A stretch of 64,000 nt of DNA from contig NZ_JAPCKK010000014.1 in the NCBI RefSeq assembly GCF_030705605.1, positions 62,001-126,000 of the forward strand, given 5' to 3'. Of the stretch, positions 17,033 to 26,048 are shown piece after piece (within the stretch, counting starts at the first letter, position 1; every line of letters starts with the position of its first letter). The notes under the pieces were generated by a model that searched no databases, had not been told where the DNA came from, and worked only from the letters and a program-made list of their open reading frames with translations. The translations under genes were made by a program, and so were the position numbers. Source of the stretch: Paenibacillus zeirhizosphaerae. GTDB lineage: Bacteria > Bacillota > Bacilli > Paenibacillales > Paenibacillaceae.

Positions 17033-18133
17033 ATGTCTTCACGTATCGTTGTCAAAATAGGCAGCAGCTCGCTGACCGGGGATGAAGGCGGTCTGAGCAC
17101 GGATGCGATCTCATTCTTTGCGGCGGAAATGGCCGCTCTGCATGCGGAAGGACATGAACTGCTGCTCGTGACCTCAGGCGCTGTGGCGGCAGGCTTCAGA
17201 GAAATTGGTTACCGCTTCCGCCCAAAGCAATTGCACGAGAAGCAAGCTGCCGCCGCTGTAGGTCAGGCTCTGCTCATGCAGGCTTACCAGCAGGCATTTA
17301 AAAGTCACGGTATTACGACTGCGCAAATTTTGCTGACACGCAGCGATTTTCTCATCCGCAAGCGGATGAACAACGCCCGCAGAGCGATGGAGGAGCTTCT
17401 GCAGCAGCGTGTACTCCCCATTTTCAACGAAAACGATACGGTTTCGGTCGACGAATTAAAGTTCGGCGATAACGATATGCTGTCCGCCCTGGTTGCCAAT
17501 CTCTCCAAGGCCGGACATTTGAGCATCATCACGGACATGGACGGCCTGTATACCGCTGATCCGCGCAAGCATCCGCAAGCGGTCCGCTTTGACAGAATCG
17601 AAGAGATTACGGAAGAAATCTACGCGCTCGCGGGCGGTTCGGGCTCCTCCGTCGGCACAGGTGGCATGCGCTCCAAGGTGGAGGCCGCCAAAGTGGCCGT
17701 ACGCGGAGGTGTACCCGTGTTCGTTGGGCGGGTAGCTGACCCCGGGGATCTGCGCCGCAGTATTGAAGGAACAGGGCGGGGCACTTACTTCGATACCCAC
17801 CTCTCCTCCCTGCCTGTGAAAAAGCAGTGGCTCGGCTTCATGTCCACTCCGCTTGGCACCGTCCATGTGGACACTGGAGCCGCAGAGGCGCTCCTGCACG
17901 GCGGTCACAGTCTGCTGCCTGTGGGCGTTGTCAATGTGGAAGGTACCTTTCATGCCGGCGATGTCGTTGAGGTTACCGGGACGGATAAACGCATACTGGG
18001 GAGAGGCATTGTCAACTATGACGATGATCAGCTCAGGTCGATTCAGGGACTGCCCAGCGGCGAGGTCATTGGCAAAATCGGAACCATTCACAGACTTGAG
18101 GTCATTCATCGGGATGAGTGGATTACGTTATAA
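17033..18133 (+). CDS. proB: Glutamate 5-kinase
   Basis: 366-residue first enzyme of proline synthesis. It has an amino-acid kinase domain (about 4-260: IVVKIGSSSLTGDEGG, NENDTVSVDELKFGDNDMLSA, GTGGMRSKVEAA) and a C-terminal PUA domain (about 275-355). The length is normal for the PUA-containing form. AAGGAAGTGG precedes the ATG. It is the first gene after the proline T-box, consistent with proline-responsive control. Confidence 0.96.
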   Translation: MSSRIVVKIGSSSLTGDEGGLSTDAISFFAAEMAALHAEGHELLLVTSGAVAAGFREIGYRFRPKQLHEKQAAAAVGQALLMQAYQQAFKSHGITTAQILLTRSDFLIRKRMNNARRAMEELLQQRVLPIFNENDTVSVDELKFGDNDMLSALVANLSKAGHLSIITDMDGLYTADPRKHPQAVRFDRIEEITEEIYALAGGSGSSVGTGGMRSKVEAAKVAVRGGVPVFVGRVADPGDLRRSIEGTGRGTYFDTHLSSLPVKKQWLGFMSTPLGTVHVDTGAAEALLHGGHSLLPVGVVNVEGTFHAGDVVEVTGTDKRILGRGIVNYDDDQLRSIQGLPSGEVIGKIGTIHRLEVIHRDEWITL

Positions 18134-18219
18134 TCGACGTGCTTCCAAAAAAAACAGACTACGCTTAGCAGAAGTTTGCTAGGATGGTCTTGCAGGATAT
18201 ACTGAGGAGGTTGAACTGA

Positions 18220-19467
18220 ATGAGTGAAGTAAAGGATAAAGCATCGCTGGCAAGGGCAACGGTCGGGGCGTTAAACAAGCTCAGTACCCGGCAAAAGAAC
18301 GAGGCACTTCTTGCCATGGCGGAGGCGCTTGTGCGGCACCAGGATGAGCTCATTGCGGCCAATAAAGACGACCTGCAGCGGGGACGAGCGAACGGCACTT
18401 CCGAGTCGCTGCTCGACAGACTCAGACTTACGGAAACGCGTATTGACGGCATTGCCGAAGGATTGCGGCAAATTGCGGCCCTGCCTGATCCGGTCGGTGA
18501 TACACTGGAGGTACTGGACAGACCAAACGGTCTTCATATCGAGAAAATTCGAGTTCCACTCGGTGTGATCGGCATTATCTATGAGGCGCGTCCCAATGTA
18601 ACGGTTGATGCCGCAGGGCTGTGTCTGAAGACCGGTAATCCGGTTGTCCTGCGCGGCGGTTCGGCCGCCCTGTCCTCCAATAGGAAGCTTGCCGAAATTT
18701 TGCATAACACGCTCGATACGACCGCCATCCCCAGGGATGCACTGCAGATTATTGAAGACGCAGACAGAGCCTCTGTCGACGAGTTGCTGAAGCTGAACGG
18801 GCTGATCGATGTCATCATCCCACGCGGGGGCAGATCTCTGATCCAAAATGTCGTGCAGAACGCTACGGTCCCTGTAATCGAGACCGGAGCAGGGATATGC
18901 CACACGTACCTGGACGCTTCAGCCGCTCTGCTGATGGCGGAACGAATATCGCTAAATGCCAAGGTGCAACGCCCTTCTGTCTGCAACTCCATGGAAACGC
19001 TGCTGGTTCATGAGGATTTTGCAGCAGCCCATCTGGCCCGACTGGCGGAACGCTTCCGGGAAGCAGGTGTCGAGCTGCGCGGTAATGACAGAACGAGAGA
19101 GCTGGTTCCTTTTGCCTTAGAGGCCACCGAAGAAGATTACGCAACAGAATATAACGATTACATTCTTAATGTGAAGGTTGTAGCTGGTCTCGACGAGGCG
19201 CTGGACCATATTGCCCGCTTCGGCACAATGCACTCCGAATGCATCATCACCGAAGACGAAGCCCATGCCGTGCGTTTTCTGCAGGAGGTGGATGCGGCGG
19301 CCGTGTATCACAATGCTTCCACACGCTTTACCGACGGGTTTGAGTTCGGCTTCGGAGCAGAGATTGGCATCAGCACACAGAAGCTGCATGCACGCGGCCC
19401 GATGGGGCTGCCGGCTCTTACATCTATCAAATACGTCGTCCGCGGCAGCGGACAAATCCGCGAATAA
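18220..19467 (+). CDS. proA: Gamma-glutamyl phosphate reductase
   Basis: 415-residue second enzyme of proline synthesis, an aldehyde-dehydrogenase-fold protein. The catalytic cysteine is Cys255 in RPSVCNSMETL; GVIGIIYEARPNVTVDAAGL and the HSECIITED region are typical. GAGGAGG lies 9 bases before the ATG. It starts 86 bases after proB; I see no promoter or terminator in that gap. Confidence 0.96.
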   Translation: MSEVKDKASLARATVGALNKLSTRQKNEALLAMAEALVRHQDELIAANKDDLQRGRANGTSESLLDRLRLTETRIDGIAEGLRQIAALPDPVGDTLEVLDRPNGLHIEKIRVPLGVIGIIYEARPNVTVDAAGLCLKTGNPVVLRGGSAALSSNRKLAEILHNTLDTTAIPRDALQIIEDADRASVDELLKLNGLIDVIIPRGGRSLIQNVVQNATVPVIETGAGICHTYLDASAALLMAERISLNAKVQRPSVCNSMETLLVHEDFAAAHLARLAERFREAGVELRGNDRTRELVPFALEATEEDYATEYNDYILNVKVVAGLDEALDHIARFGTMHSECIITEDEAHAVRFLQEVDAAAVYHNASTRFTDGFEFGFGAEIGISTQKLHARGPMGLPALTSIKYVVRGSGQIRE

Positions 19468-19519
19468 AGTTCCCTGGGAACTAGCGGCAATAGAGATATA
19501 CAGGAGGTATCATTCAGTT

Positions 19520-20386
19520 ATGTGTGAATCTACACCAAAGACATTAATCTCACAGCAGATCGTATTTTCGGGCGCAGGCTCCCTTGCCGAATCGCTGATC
19601 AAGGGCATGATCGCCCGCCAAGTGGTGCGGCCTGAAGGAATTACCGTGACCAATCGCAGCAATGCGGCAAGATTGCAGGAGCTCAAAGCCCGCTACGGGG
19701 TGCTGACGCAAAGTGATGAAGCTGCCAAGGAGGAGCTGCTGCGCCGTGCACCGTTGATCGTGCTTGCCATGAAACCTAAGGACGCGGCTGCGGCATTAAA
19801 AGCGATGTCTCCCCTGCTGTCTGACGATCAGCTTCTTATTTCCACGATAGCCGGACTGTCGATTCGCACCATTCAGCAGCTTCTGGGACGCAAGCAGCCG
19901 ATTGCGCGCACCATGCCGAACACCTCCAGCTCCATCGGGCTTGGTGTTACAGGCATTACCTTTTCCAAAGAGATCACCCCAGAGCAGCGCACCCGTGTGC
20001 TGCAGATGTTCGAATCCGTCGGCACGGTCACGGTCATTGAGGAAGACAAAATGGAGATTCTCACCGGCATTTCAGGCAGCGGCCCGGCTTACGTGTACTA
20101 TTTGATGGAGGCCATGATGGCTGCCGGCATCCGCACCGGACTCACACCGCAGCAGTGCCGGGAGCTAACGGTTCAAACCGTGCTTGGAGCCGCCCGAATG
20201 GTGCAGCAGACCGGAGAGGAGCCTTCCGTGCTCCGCGCCGCGATCATGTCACCAAACGGCTCTACGGTTGCAGCGCTGCAAAAGCTGGATGAAGGGGACT
20301 TTTTCGAAACGGTGATCAGTGCGGTCCATCGCTCCGCCGAGCGTTCACGCGAAATGGGAGATGCGTTAAAGGAGGAAGTGGAATGA
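19520..20386 (+). CDS. proC: Pyrroline-5-carboxylate reductase
   Basis: 288-residue final enzyme of proline synthesis. The Rossmann loop is FSGAGSLAESLIKGM, followed by MPNTSSSIGLGVTGI and the C-terminal GISGSGPAYVYYLMEAM. I chose the ATG at 19520, which has AGGAGGT 9 bases upstream; the frame is open from 19211 but that part overlaps proA. Its TGA overlaps the mtnW ATG (ATGA), which implies translational coupling to methionine-salvage genes. Confidence 0.95.
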   Translation: MCESTPKTLISQQIVFSGAGSLAESLIKGMIARQVVRPEGITVTNRSNAARLQELKARYGVLTQSDEAAKEELLRRAPLIVLAMKPKDAAAALKAMSPLLSDDQLLISTIAGLSIRTIQQLLGRKQPIARTMPNTSSSIGLGVTGITFSKEITPEQRTRVLQMFESVGTVTVIEEDKMEILTGISGSGPAYVYYLMEAMMAAGIRTGLTPQQCRELTVQTVLGAARMVQQTGEEPSVLRAAIMSPNGSTVAALQKLDEGDFFETVISAVHRSAERSREMGDALKEEVE

Positions 20387-21594
20387 GTTACTGCCACGCC
20401 ACCTACCGGGTGTATGATGATAAAGCGGATTTCAGGAAAAAAGCCGAGTCTATTGCCGTCGGCATGACCGTTGGAAGCTGGACGGAGCTGCCGCAGACGA
20501 AGCGTGAAGCGATGCAAAAGCATTTGGGGCAGGTGACAGGTGTGGAAGTGGTGGACAACGGTCCGGGACAGCGTTACGCCGACATGACCATCGCTTATCC
20601 TGATATCAACTTCAGCACAGATATTCCCGCTCTGCTCGTCACAGTATTTGGCAAAATATCGATGGACGGCCGTATCAAGCTGACGAAGCTTGATTTCTCG
20701 GAGCGGTTTCTGTCCGCATTCCCAGGCCCTCGTTTCGGCATTCAAGGGATACGCGAGTTGCTTAAAGTGCATGATCGTCCCCTTTTCATGAGCATCTTCA
20801 AATCCGTGATCGGATTAAACCTTGACGAGCTGAAGGAACAGTTCGTCAAGCAGGCGCTGGGCGGCGTTGATCTGATCAAGGATGACGAGATCCTGTTCGA
20901 GAATGAGCTGACTCCCCTTGAAAAGCGCGTTGAAGCTTGTCTAAAGGCTTCCGAAGCAGCCAGCCGCGAGACCGGTAAAAGGCTGCTCTATGCCGCTAAT
21001 CTGACCGGACCGACTTCCCAGCTTAGAAGCCAGGCCATTAAAGCGGTGCAGTCCGGGGCGAATGCGCTCCTGTTCAATGTACTGGCCTATGGCTATGATG
21101 TCCTGCACGAGCTTAGCACCGACCCGGACATCAACGTGCCGATTGCGGCCCATCCGGCGCTTGCCGGGGCCTTGTATCCATCCCCTCACTATGGGATCTC
21201 GGCGTCAGTACTGCTCGGGCAGTTGATGCGCCTTGCCGGGGCGGACCTGGTGCTCTTCCCTTCACCCTACGGCTCGGTCACGATGCCGCGTGAAGAGAAC
21301 ATGACCATCCGGGACGAGCTGCTGCGTACGGATTTGCCGATCAGGACCAGTCTGCCTGTGCCGTCCGCAGGTATTCATCCGGGCCTGGTGCCTTTGATTC
21401 TGCGCGATTTCGGCCAGGATGTGGTGATCAACGCTGGGGGCGGAATCCACGGCCATCCAATGGGTACGGAAGCCGGCGGACGTGCTTTCATACAGGCAAT
21501 CGAAGCCGCGGGACAGAAGATTCCGCTCGCGGATTATGCGGCCTCCCACCCTGAGCTGCAAGCCGCTTTGCAACTATGGGGAGGAGAACAATGA
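20383..21594 (+). CDS. mtnW: 2,3-diketo-5-methylthiopentyl-1-phosphate enolase (RuBisCO-like)
   Basis: 403-residue type IV RuBisCO-like protein of methionine salvage. The metal/carbamate loop GGVDLIKDDE keeps the lysine (Lys166); FGKISM (Lys91) and AHPALAGALYPS are also present. The protein is shorter than true RuBisCO large subunits, as usual for MtnW. It overlaps proC by 4 bases upstream and mtnX by 4 bases downstream. Confidence 0.95.
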   Translation: MSYCHATYRVYDDKADFRKKAESIAVGMTVGSWTELPQTKREAMQKHLGQVTGVEVVDNGPGQRYADMTIAYPDINFSTDIPALLVTVFGKISMDGRIKLTKLDFSERFLSAFPGPRFGIQGIRELLKVHDRPLFMSIFKSVIGLNLDELKEQFVKQALGGVDLIKDDEILFENELTPLEKRVEACLKASEAASRETGKRLLYAANLTGPTSQLRSQAIKAVQSGANALLFNVLAYGYDVLHELSTDPDINVPIAAHPALAGALYPSPHYGISASVLLGQLMRLAGADLVLFPSPYGSVTMPREENMTIRDELLRTDLPIRTSLPVPSAGIHPGLVPLILRDFGQDVVINAGGGIHGHPMGTEAGGRAFIQAIEAAGQKIPLADYAASHPELQAALQLWGGEQ

Positions 21595-22280
21595 TCGAAG
21601 CGAAGAAGCCCGTCATCTTTTGTGATTTTGACGGCACGATTACCGTAAGTGACAATATTGTCGCCATTATGAAGCATTTCCGCCCGGCGGGTTATGAAGT
21701 GATTATGGATGATGTCATTCGGCAGCGCATCTCCATCCGCGAAGGTGTCGGCGCTATGTTCGCCCTTCTCCCTTCATCCCAGAAGGAAGAGATCGTGCAG
21801 TTTGTCCTCGGACAAGCCGGCATCCGTGAAGGCTTTGGACGTTTCCTTGACTACCTGCGAGAGCAGAATATCGAATTTTACGTAACCAGTGGGGGAATGG
21901 ACTTTTTTATCGATCCGCTGCTGGAGCCTTTCGGCATACCTCATAATCATATTTTTTGCAACGGTGCCGATTTTTCCGGAGATCATATCGAAATTACATG
22001 GCCTCATCCTTGTGACGACCAATGCAGCAACCTATTCGACAGCGGCTGCGGGATGTGCAAGACCACCGTTATGCGCCACTTCTCCACAGACAGCTATACC
22101 CGGATATTGATCGGTGACAGCCTAACCGATTTTGAGGGTGCCAAAATTGCGGATAAGGTCTATTCCCGGTCCATTCTGACCGACAAATGTGCAGAGCTGG
22201 GCGTGCCCCATGTTCCATTCACAACGTTTGATGATATCGTCTCTGATCTGAAATTGAAGTATGAAGAAGGAGTGCTATAA
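21591..22280 (+). CDS. mtnX: 2-hydroxy-3-keto-5-methylthiopentenyl-1-phosphate phosphatase
   Basis: 229-residue HAD-superfamily phosphatase that follows MtnW in the split (two-enzyme) Bacillus route. The nucleophile motif is CDFDGTITVSDN, near residue 13; YVTSGGMDFFI and IGDSLTDFEGAK supply motifs II and IV. I chose the ATG at 21591, overlapping the mtnW stop as ATGA and preceded by GGAGGAG; an in-frame ATG at 21576 is less well placed. Confidence 0.94.
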   Translation: MIEAKKPVIFCDFDGTITVSDNIVAIMKHFRPAGYEVIMDDVIRQRISIREGVGAMFALLPSSQKEEIVQFVLGQAGIREGFGRFLDYLREQNIEFYVTSGGMDFFIDPLLEPFGIPHNHIFCNGADFSGDHIEITWPHPCDDQCSNLFDSGCGMCKTTVMRHFSTDSYTRILIGDSLTDFEGAKIADKVYSRSILTDKCAELGVPHVPFTTFDDIVSDLKLKYEEGVL

Positions 22281-22281
22281 A

Positions 22282-22926
22282 GTGAGCCTAGTCAATATAG
22301 CTACCGAGGAAAAACGGCGTGTACTCGAAGAATTGGCGGACGTGAAGGAGCTGTTCGCCGCGCGCAACTGGTTTCCAGGCACTAGCGGCAATCTGTCGAT
22401 GCGGGTAGGTGAAATGGATGAGGAAGGGTTCCACTTTGCCATTACTGCGAGCGGGAAAGATAAAACGAAGCGGACACCGGAGGATTTTTTGATCGTAGAT
22501 CAGGAAGGTCGCCCAGCCGAAACCACGAACCTGAAACCAAGTGCGGAAACGCTCATCCACTGCGAAATTTATCGCCTTACAGGCTGCGGTGCGGTTTTCC
22601 ACGTACATACCGTGTTTAACAACCTGATTTCGGAGTACTACGGGGATCACGGCGCTGTTCCGCTCCAGGGCATTGAGCTGATCAAGGCTTTCAACATTTG
22701 GGAGGAGGATGCAGCCATTTCCGTTCCTGTGCTGCCCAACTATGCGGATATTTCCGCCATCGCCAAGCTGGTGCCTGGTGTATTGAATGGGCAGGTTCCG
22801 GGCATTCTGCTGCGCAATCACGGCATCTATGCCTGGGGCCGCGACGCGTTTGAAGCGAAGAAGCATTTGGAGGCCTTTGAGTTTCTGTTTGAGACGGTGT
22901 ACAGATCATTGCTGCTGAGAAAATAG
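22282..22926 (+). CDS. mtnB: Methylthioribulose-1-phosphate dehydratase
   Basis: 214-residue class II aldolase-fold dehydratase of methionine salvage. Zinc histidines are in HVHTVFNN and HGIYAWG; ASGKDKTKRTPEDFL is typical. I chose GTG at 22282, with AGGAG 11 bases upstream; the ATG at 22261 lies inside mtnX without a ribosome site. A strong terminator follows. mtnA, mtnK and mtnD are not in the window, so salvage is only partly encoded here. Confidence 0.93.
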   Translation: MSLVNIATEEKRRVLEELADVKELFAARNWFPGTSGNLSMRVGEMDEEGFHFAITASGKDKTKRTPEDFLIVDQEGRPAETTNLKPSAETLIHCEIYRLTGCGAVFHVHTVFNNLISEYYGDHGAVPLQGIELIKAFNIWEEDAAISVPVLPNYADISAIAKLVPGVLNGQVPGILLRNHGIYAWGRDAFEAKKHLEAFEFLFETVYRSLLLRK

Positions 22927-22951
22927 TGTTTCACAGCAACAGTAGTAATAG

Positions 22952-22993
22952 AAGGACGCAGCCCAAGCCAAGGAGCGGGAGCGTCCTTTTTTT
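22952..22993 (+). terminator. Terminator of the pro-mtn operon
   Basis: AAGGACGC/GCGTCCTT stem (22952-22959 with 22981-22988) followed by seven T. It is the first strong terminator after the T-box, which defines a proB-to-mtnB transcription unit. Confidence 0.85.
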
Positions 22994-23001
22994 ACAAACA
23001 A

Positions 23002-23919
23002 TTAAAGATGCTTTTTATAGAAAACGTCCAATCTATCAACAGCTTCCTTCACTGGCTCAGTCTGATCGTACAAGTCATAATGACTGGCTCCTTCTACAAT
23101 GAACAGATCTTTATGTGCCGAAGCTGCACGTTGATACAAATCATGACCATCATGGTAAGAACCAAATGCTCCCCGTATACCGCCGACAATGATCTGCAAA
23201 GGTTGGGTTAACAAAGAGTCTGCCAGATGAAACGCGTCAAAGGCAATAATGGAATCTACACTTGTAAATTTCAAACGGTTAGGTGAGTTCGGATGCTGAC
23301 CTCTGGATGTGCGGTAGTAATCCACTGCTTGTTTAATATCAAGTTCATTCATTCCTGCTGCTTCTCTTTCTTCGTGGCTTCCAGGAATCCATGGGTTAGT
23401 CAGAGGTTCTGCCCCGCGTGCCTCAGCCGTACGTTGCCGAGCAACCTGCTCCAACATTCCAATGGGATCGTTTTCACGATATCCGCGACCTATGTTCGCA
23501 ACGGAAACTGCACCCACTGCCTGAATGCGTCGTTCCGTCATTGCAGCATGTACAGCATATCCGCCTCCAGCACATACCCCCAGTACACCAATCCGATGCT
23601 CATCGACATATTCCAGAGTAGTCAGGTAATCCACAGCAGAGCGAATATCTTCCACACGAGCGGACGGGTATTCGGCATGACGAGGCTCGCCTTCGCTTTC
23701 TCCCTGATACGATGCATCAAATACAATCGTCACATAGCCCAACTCGGCAAGTTTCTCTGCATAGATGCCCGCTGTTTGCTCTTTGCAGCTACTACCCGGA
23801 TGAACACAGACAATAGCCGGATTCCCTTTCTTTTCATCAGCGTGCTCAGGTATACGGAGAATTGCAGCTAAAGCCAGACCGTGCGCAAGGAATTTAACGT
23901 TCTTTTGGATTACTATCAT
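23002..23919 (-). CDS. Alpha/beta hydrolase with cysteine at the nucleophile elbow
   Basis: 305-residue dienelactone-hydrolase-like protein without a signal peptide. The nucleophile elbow reads GVCAGGGY with Cys116 where serine is usual. A candidate catalytic His is in GASHYDLYD near the C-terminus, and a family Asp in VFDASYQGESEG. AAAGGTGG precedes the ATG. It is divergent from a TetR regulator, which probably controls it. The substrate is unknown. The gene and its regulator are AT-richer than neighbouring biosynthetic genes, which hints at acquisition. Confidence 0.8.
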   Translation of the reverse strand: MIVIQKNVKFLAHGLALAAILRIPEHADEKKGNPAIVCVHPGSSCKEQTAGIYAEKLAELGYVTIVFDASYQGESEGEPRHAEYPSARVEDIRSAVDYLTTLEYVDEHRIGVLGVCAGGGYAVHAAMTERRIQAVGAVSVANIGRGYRENDPIGMLEQVARQRTAEARGAEPLTNPWIPGSHEEREAAGMNELDIKQAVDYYRTSRGQHPNSPNRLKFTSVDSIIAFDAFHLADSLLTQPLQIIVGGIRGAFGSYHDGHDLYQRAASAHKDLFIVEGASHYDLYDQTEPVKEAVDRLDVFYKKHL

Positions 23920-24027
23920 CTATAAAAACCACCTTTTCTATTTATGACACTTGTGCGTATTATTCGCCTTGTGTATATTTAGATTAGAATAATCAAGCAT
24001 CAGATTCAATAACCACATCACCTCACA

Positions 24028-24062
24028 TGTGTGTTAATACATACACCATCTACAATGTGTAG
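24028..24062. promoter_or_regulatory. Candidate TetR operators
   Basis: Two inverted repeats in the divergent gap: TGTGTGT-TAAT-ACATACA (24028-24045, one mismatch) and CTACA-ATG-TGTAG (24050-24062, perfect), the latter 8 bases before the TetR ribosome site. They suit autoregulation and control of the hydrolase gene. Confidence 0.5.
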
Positions 24063-24084
24063 AAACGTACAGGAGGACAACGCT

Positions 24085-24633
24085 ATGGATAAAATAGACC
24101 GCAGAATCGTAAAGTCCAGACAGGTGATTCAATCTACTTTTTTGCAAATGCTCATTCAGGAAGGGTTTGATAATATCACAGTTAAACATCTGACGGAGAA
24201 AGCCAATGTAGGTCGAAAAACATTTTATCTGCATTATCTTGATAAATACGATCTGTTGGATCAACTGGTGGACGACCATATCGCACGACTGCAAGAAATA
24301 TGTGATCAAAAAAAGGATATCGGCATAACTGAAGGTTCACTCATGTGGTTTTCTTACTTTGAGCTTCACAAATCATTCTTTGCTGCTTTATTTCAAAGTG
24401 ACAGTGCTTCATCCTTTCGCAAAAAGCTGTTGTCCTTTACTATGGGAGAGATTGATAAAAAGCTGAATGATGACACACTTCCGATCATCGATAAGCGTAT
24501 TTTTTTGAAATTTTTGGGGATGGCAACTATGGGTGTACTTGAATCCTATGTATTGGACGAAATAGACAGTGATATCGAGGCTGTGTCAGCGCAAGTGGTG
24601 CAGTTATATATAACACAATTAAGTACTGGCTAA
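24085..24633 (+). CDS. TetR-family transcriptional regulator
   Basis: 182-residue TetR regulator. The N-terminal helix-turn-helix is FDNITVKHLTEKANVGRKTFYLHYLDKYDLL (about 25-55). The C-terminal ligand domain resembles the Firmicutes type with SLMWFSYFELHKSFFAALFQ. I chose the ATG at 24085, with AGGAGG 8 bases upstream; the frame is open from 24031 but that region holds the operators. It is probably a local repressor of the divergent hydrolase and possibly of the azoreductase. Confidence 0.87.
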   Translation: MDKIDRRIVKSRQVIQSTFLQMLIQEGFDNITVKHLTEKANVGRKTFYLHYLDKYDLLDQLVDDHIARLQEICDQKKDIGITEGSLMWFSYFELHKSFFAALFQSDSASSFRKKLLSFTMGEIDKKLNDDTLPIIDKRIFLKFLGMATMGVLESYVLDEIDSDIEAVSAQVVQLYITQLSTG

Positions 24634-24742
24634 TTATCGCACTTCATATTACAACCTGCCAATCGGAAGGCTAATCATAAAAAAGCCTTTCACGGTTCAC
24701 ACTAGCATGGAGTTCAAAAATTGAGCAAGGGAGCGAATCCGA

Positions 24743-25378
24743 TTGGCAACAGTTCTATACATTACGGCCCATCCGCATGACCATCACAGCTCTTACAGCA
24801 TGGCTGTAGGGGAAGCCTTCCGCACAGCCTATCAGCAGGCGAATCCTCAGGACAAGGTGGAGCATCTGGATCTATACAAGATTCATGTGCCGTATATTGA
24901 CGCTGACGTATTTAGCGGCTGGGGCAAGCTCGCCTCAGACACGGAGTTTACACAGTTAAGCCAGGATGAGCAGGCCAAGGTGAAACGCCTGAACGAAATC
25001 GTCGACCAGTTCATCAGCGCGGACAAGTATGTTATTGTGAACCCGATGTGGAATTTTTCGTTCCCAGCCATTTTGAAGGCTTATACGGACGCCGTCTGCG
25101 TGGCGGGCAAAACATTTCGCTACACCTCCGAAGGGCCGGTGGGTCTGCTGACAGATAAAAAGATGCTCCATATCCAGGCCAACGGCGGGATTTACTCCGA
25201 AGGACCGGCCAAGGAGCTGGAGTCCGGAAGCCGCTATTTGCGAATCCTGAGCGGTTTCTTCGGCATTCCTTCGTTCGAGGCGCTGTTCGTCGAAGGCATG
25301 AACGCTCAACAAGACCGGGCGCAGGCCATCAAAGAGGAAGCGATCGAGCGGGCCAAAAATATGGCGGCTACATTTTAA
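24743..25378 (+). CDS. azoR: FMN-dependent NADH azoreductase family protein
   Basis: 211-residue flavodoxin-fold quinone/azo reductase. It starts [20 protein letters not shown] (FMN phosphate loop) and contains [28 protein letters not shown] and [10 protein letters not shown], typical of AzoR. The start codon is TTG, with GGGAG upstream; no in-frame ATG fits the family N-terminus. The role is reduction of quinones or azo compounds with NADH, often for thiol or electrophile stress. It has its own terminator. Confidence 0.9.
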   Translation: MATVLYITAHPHDHHSSYSMAVGEAFRTAYQQANPQDKVEHLDLYKIHVPYIDADVFSGWGKLASDTEFTQLSQDEQAKVKRLNEIVDQFISADKYVIVNPMWNFSFPAILKAYTDAVCVAGKTFRYTSEGPVGLLTDKKMLHIQANGGIYSEGPAKELESGSRYLRILSGFFGIPSFEALFVEGMNAQQDRAQAIKEEAIERAKNMAATF

Positions 25379-25393
25379 GAGAATGAACAATCA

Positions 25394-25429
25394 AAAACCG
25401 CTCAACGATGGTGTTCGTTGAGCGGTTTT
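25394..25429. terminator. Bidirectional terminator (azoR / flavin reductase)
   Basis: Perfect 15-base stem (25394-25408 with 25415-25429) with A/T flanks on both sides, between two convergent genes. Confidence 0.93.
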
Positions 25430-25436
25430 GCTTTTG

Positions 25437-26048
25437 CTAGTTCGGACGCTCCAGGATAAAACGTTCACCGAGCTTCGCGTAATCATTGCCGGCCAGCCTG
25501 CTGACAGCGCGCAGCGCCGAAGGATCAATGTAAGTGTTCTGATATACCTCTTCCGAAATATGATAACACACCACACGGCCGATCAGCAGGTCACAGGATG
25601 GCTCCTGCCCTTCTTCTCCGAGCGGAATAGAACGCTCCAGCCTGCATTCCATCCGCATTTTCGACTCGGCAATGCCCGGAACCTTCACCACCGAGCTCGG
25701 GAGCGGTGTCAAGCCGGCTGCCTCCACCTCGCTTTCGGTGGGCGGAAGCGCCGCAGCCGTTTTGTTCACAGCCTCCACGTTATCTTCATCGGTAATATGA
25801 ACGACAAATTCTCCCGCTTGTGCAGCATTTCTGGCCGTATCCTTTTGCTTGCCGTTCACCCGCTGGACGGAAACGGAAATGAGCGGAGGTGCCGCAGATA
25901 CGATTGAAAAGTAACTGAACGGGGCGCCATTCAGTACCCCATGCTCCGAAAGTGTTGTCACAAACGCAATTGGGCGTGGGATGATGCTTCCGGTTAGCAG
26001 CTTGTAATTGCCCCGGTTATCCAGCGTGTTCGGATCTATTGAAATCAT
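25437..26048 (-). CDS. Flavin reductase-like FMN-binding protein
   Basis: 203-residue protein with the FMN-binding split-barrel fold: TGSIIPRPIAFVTTLSEHGVLNGAPFSYFS near the N-terminus, then PPLISVSVQR and a C-terminal YHISEEVYQN. This family (YwrF-like) includes flavin reductases and flavin-binding proteins of unknown substrate. Its start overlaps the stop of the membrane-protein gene at 26045 by 4 bases, so the two are probably co-translated. Confidence 0.83.
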   Translation of the reverse strand: MISIDPNTLDNRGNYKLLTGSIIPRPIAFVTTLSEHGVLNGAPFSYFSIVSAAPPLISVSVQRVNGKQKDTARNAAQAGEFVVHITDEDNVEAVNKTAAALPPTESEVEAAGLTPLPSSVVKVPGIAESKMRMECRLERSIPLGEEGQEPSCDLLIGRVVCYHISEEVYQNTYIDPSALRAVSRLAGNDYAKLGERFILERPN

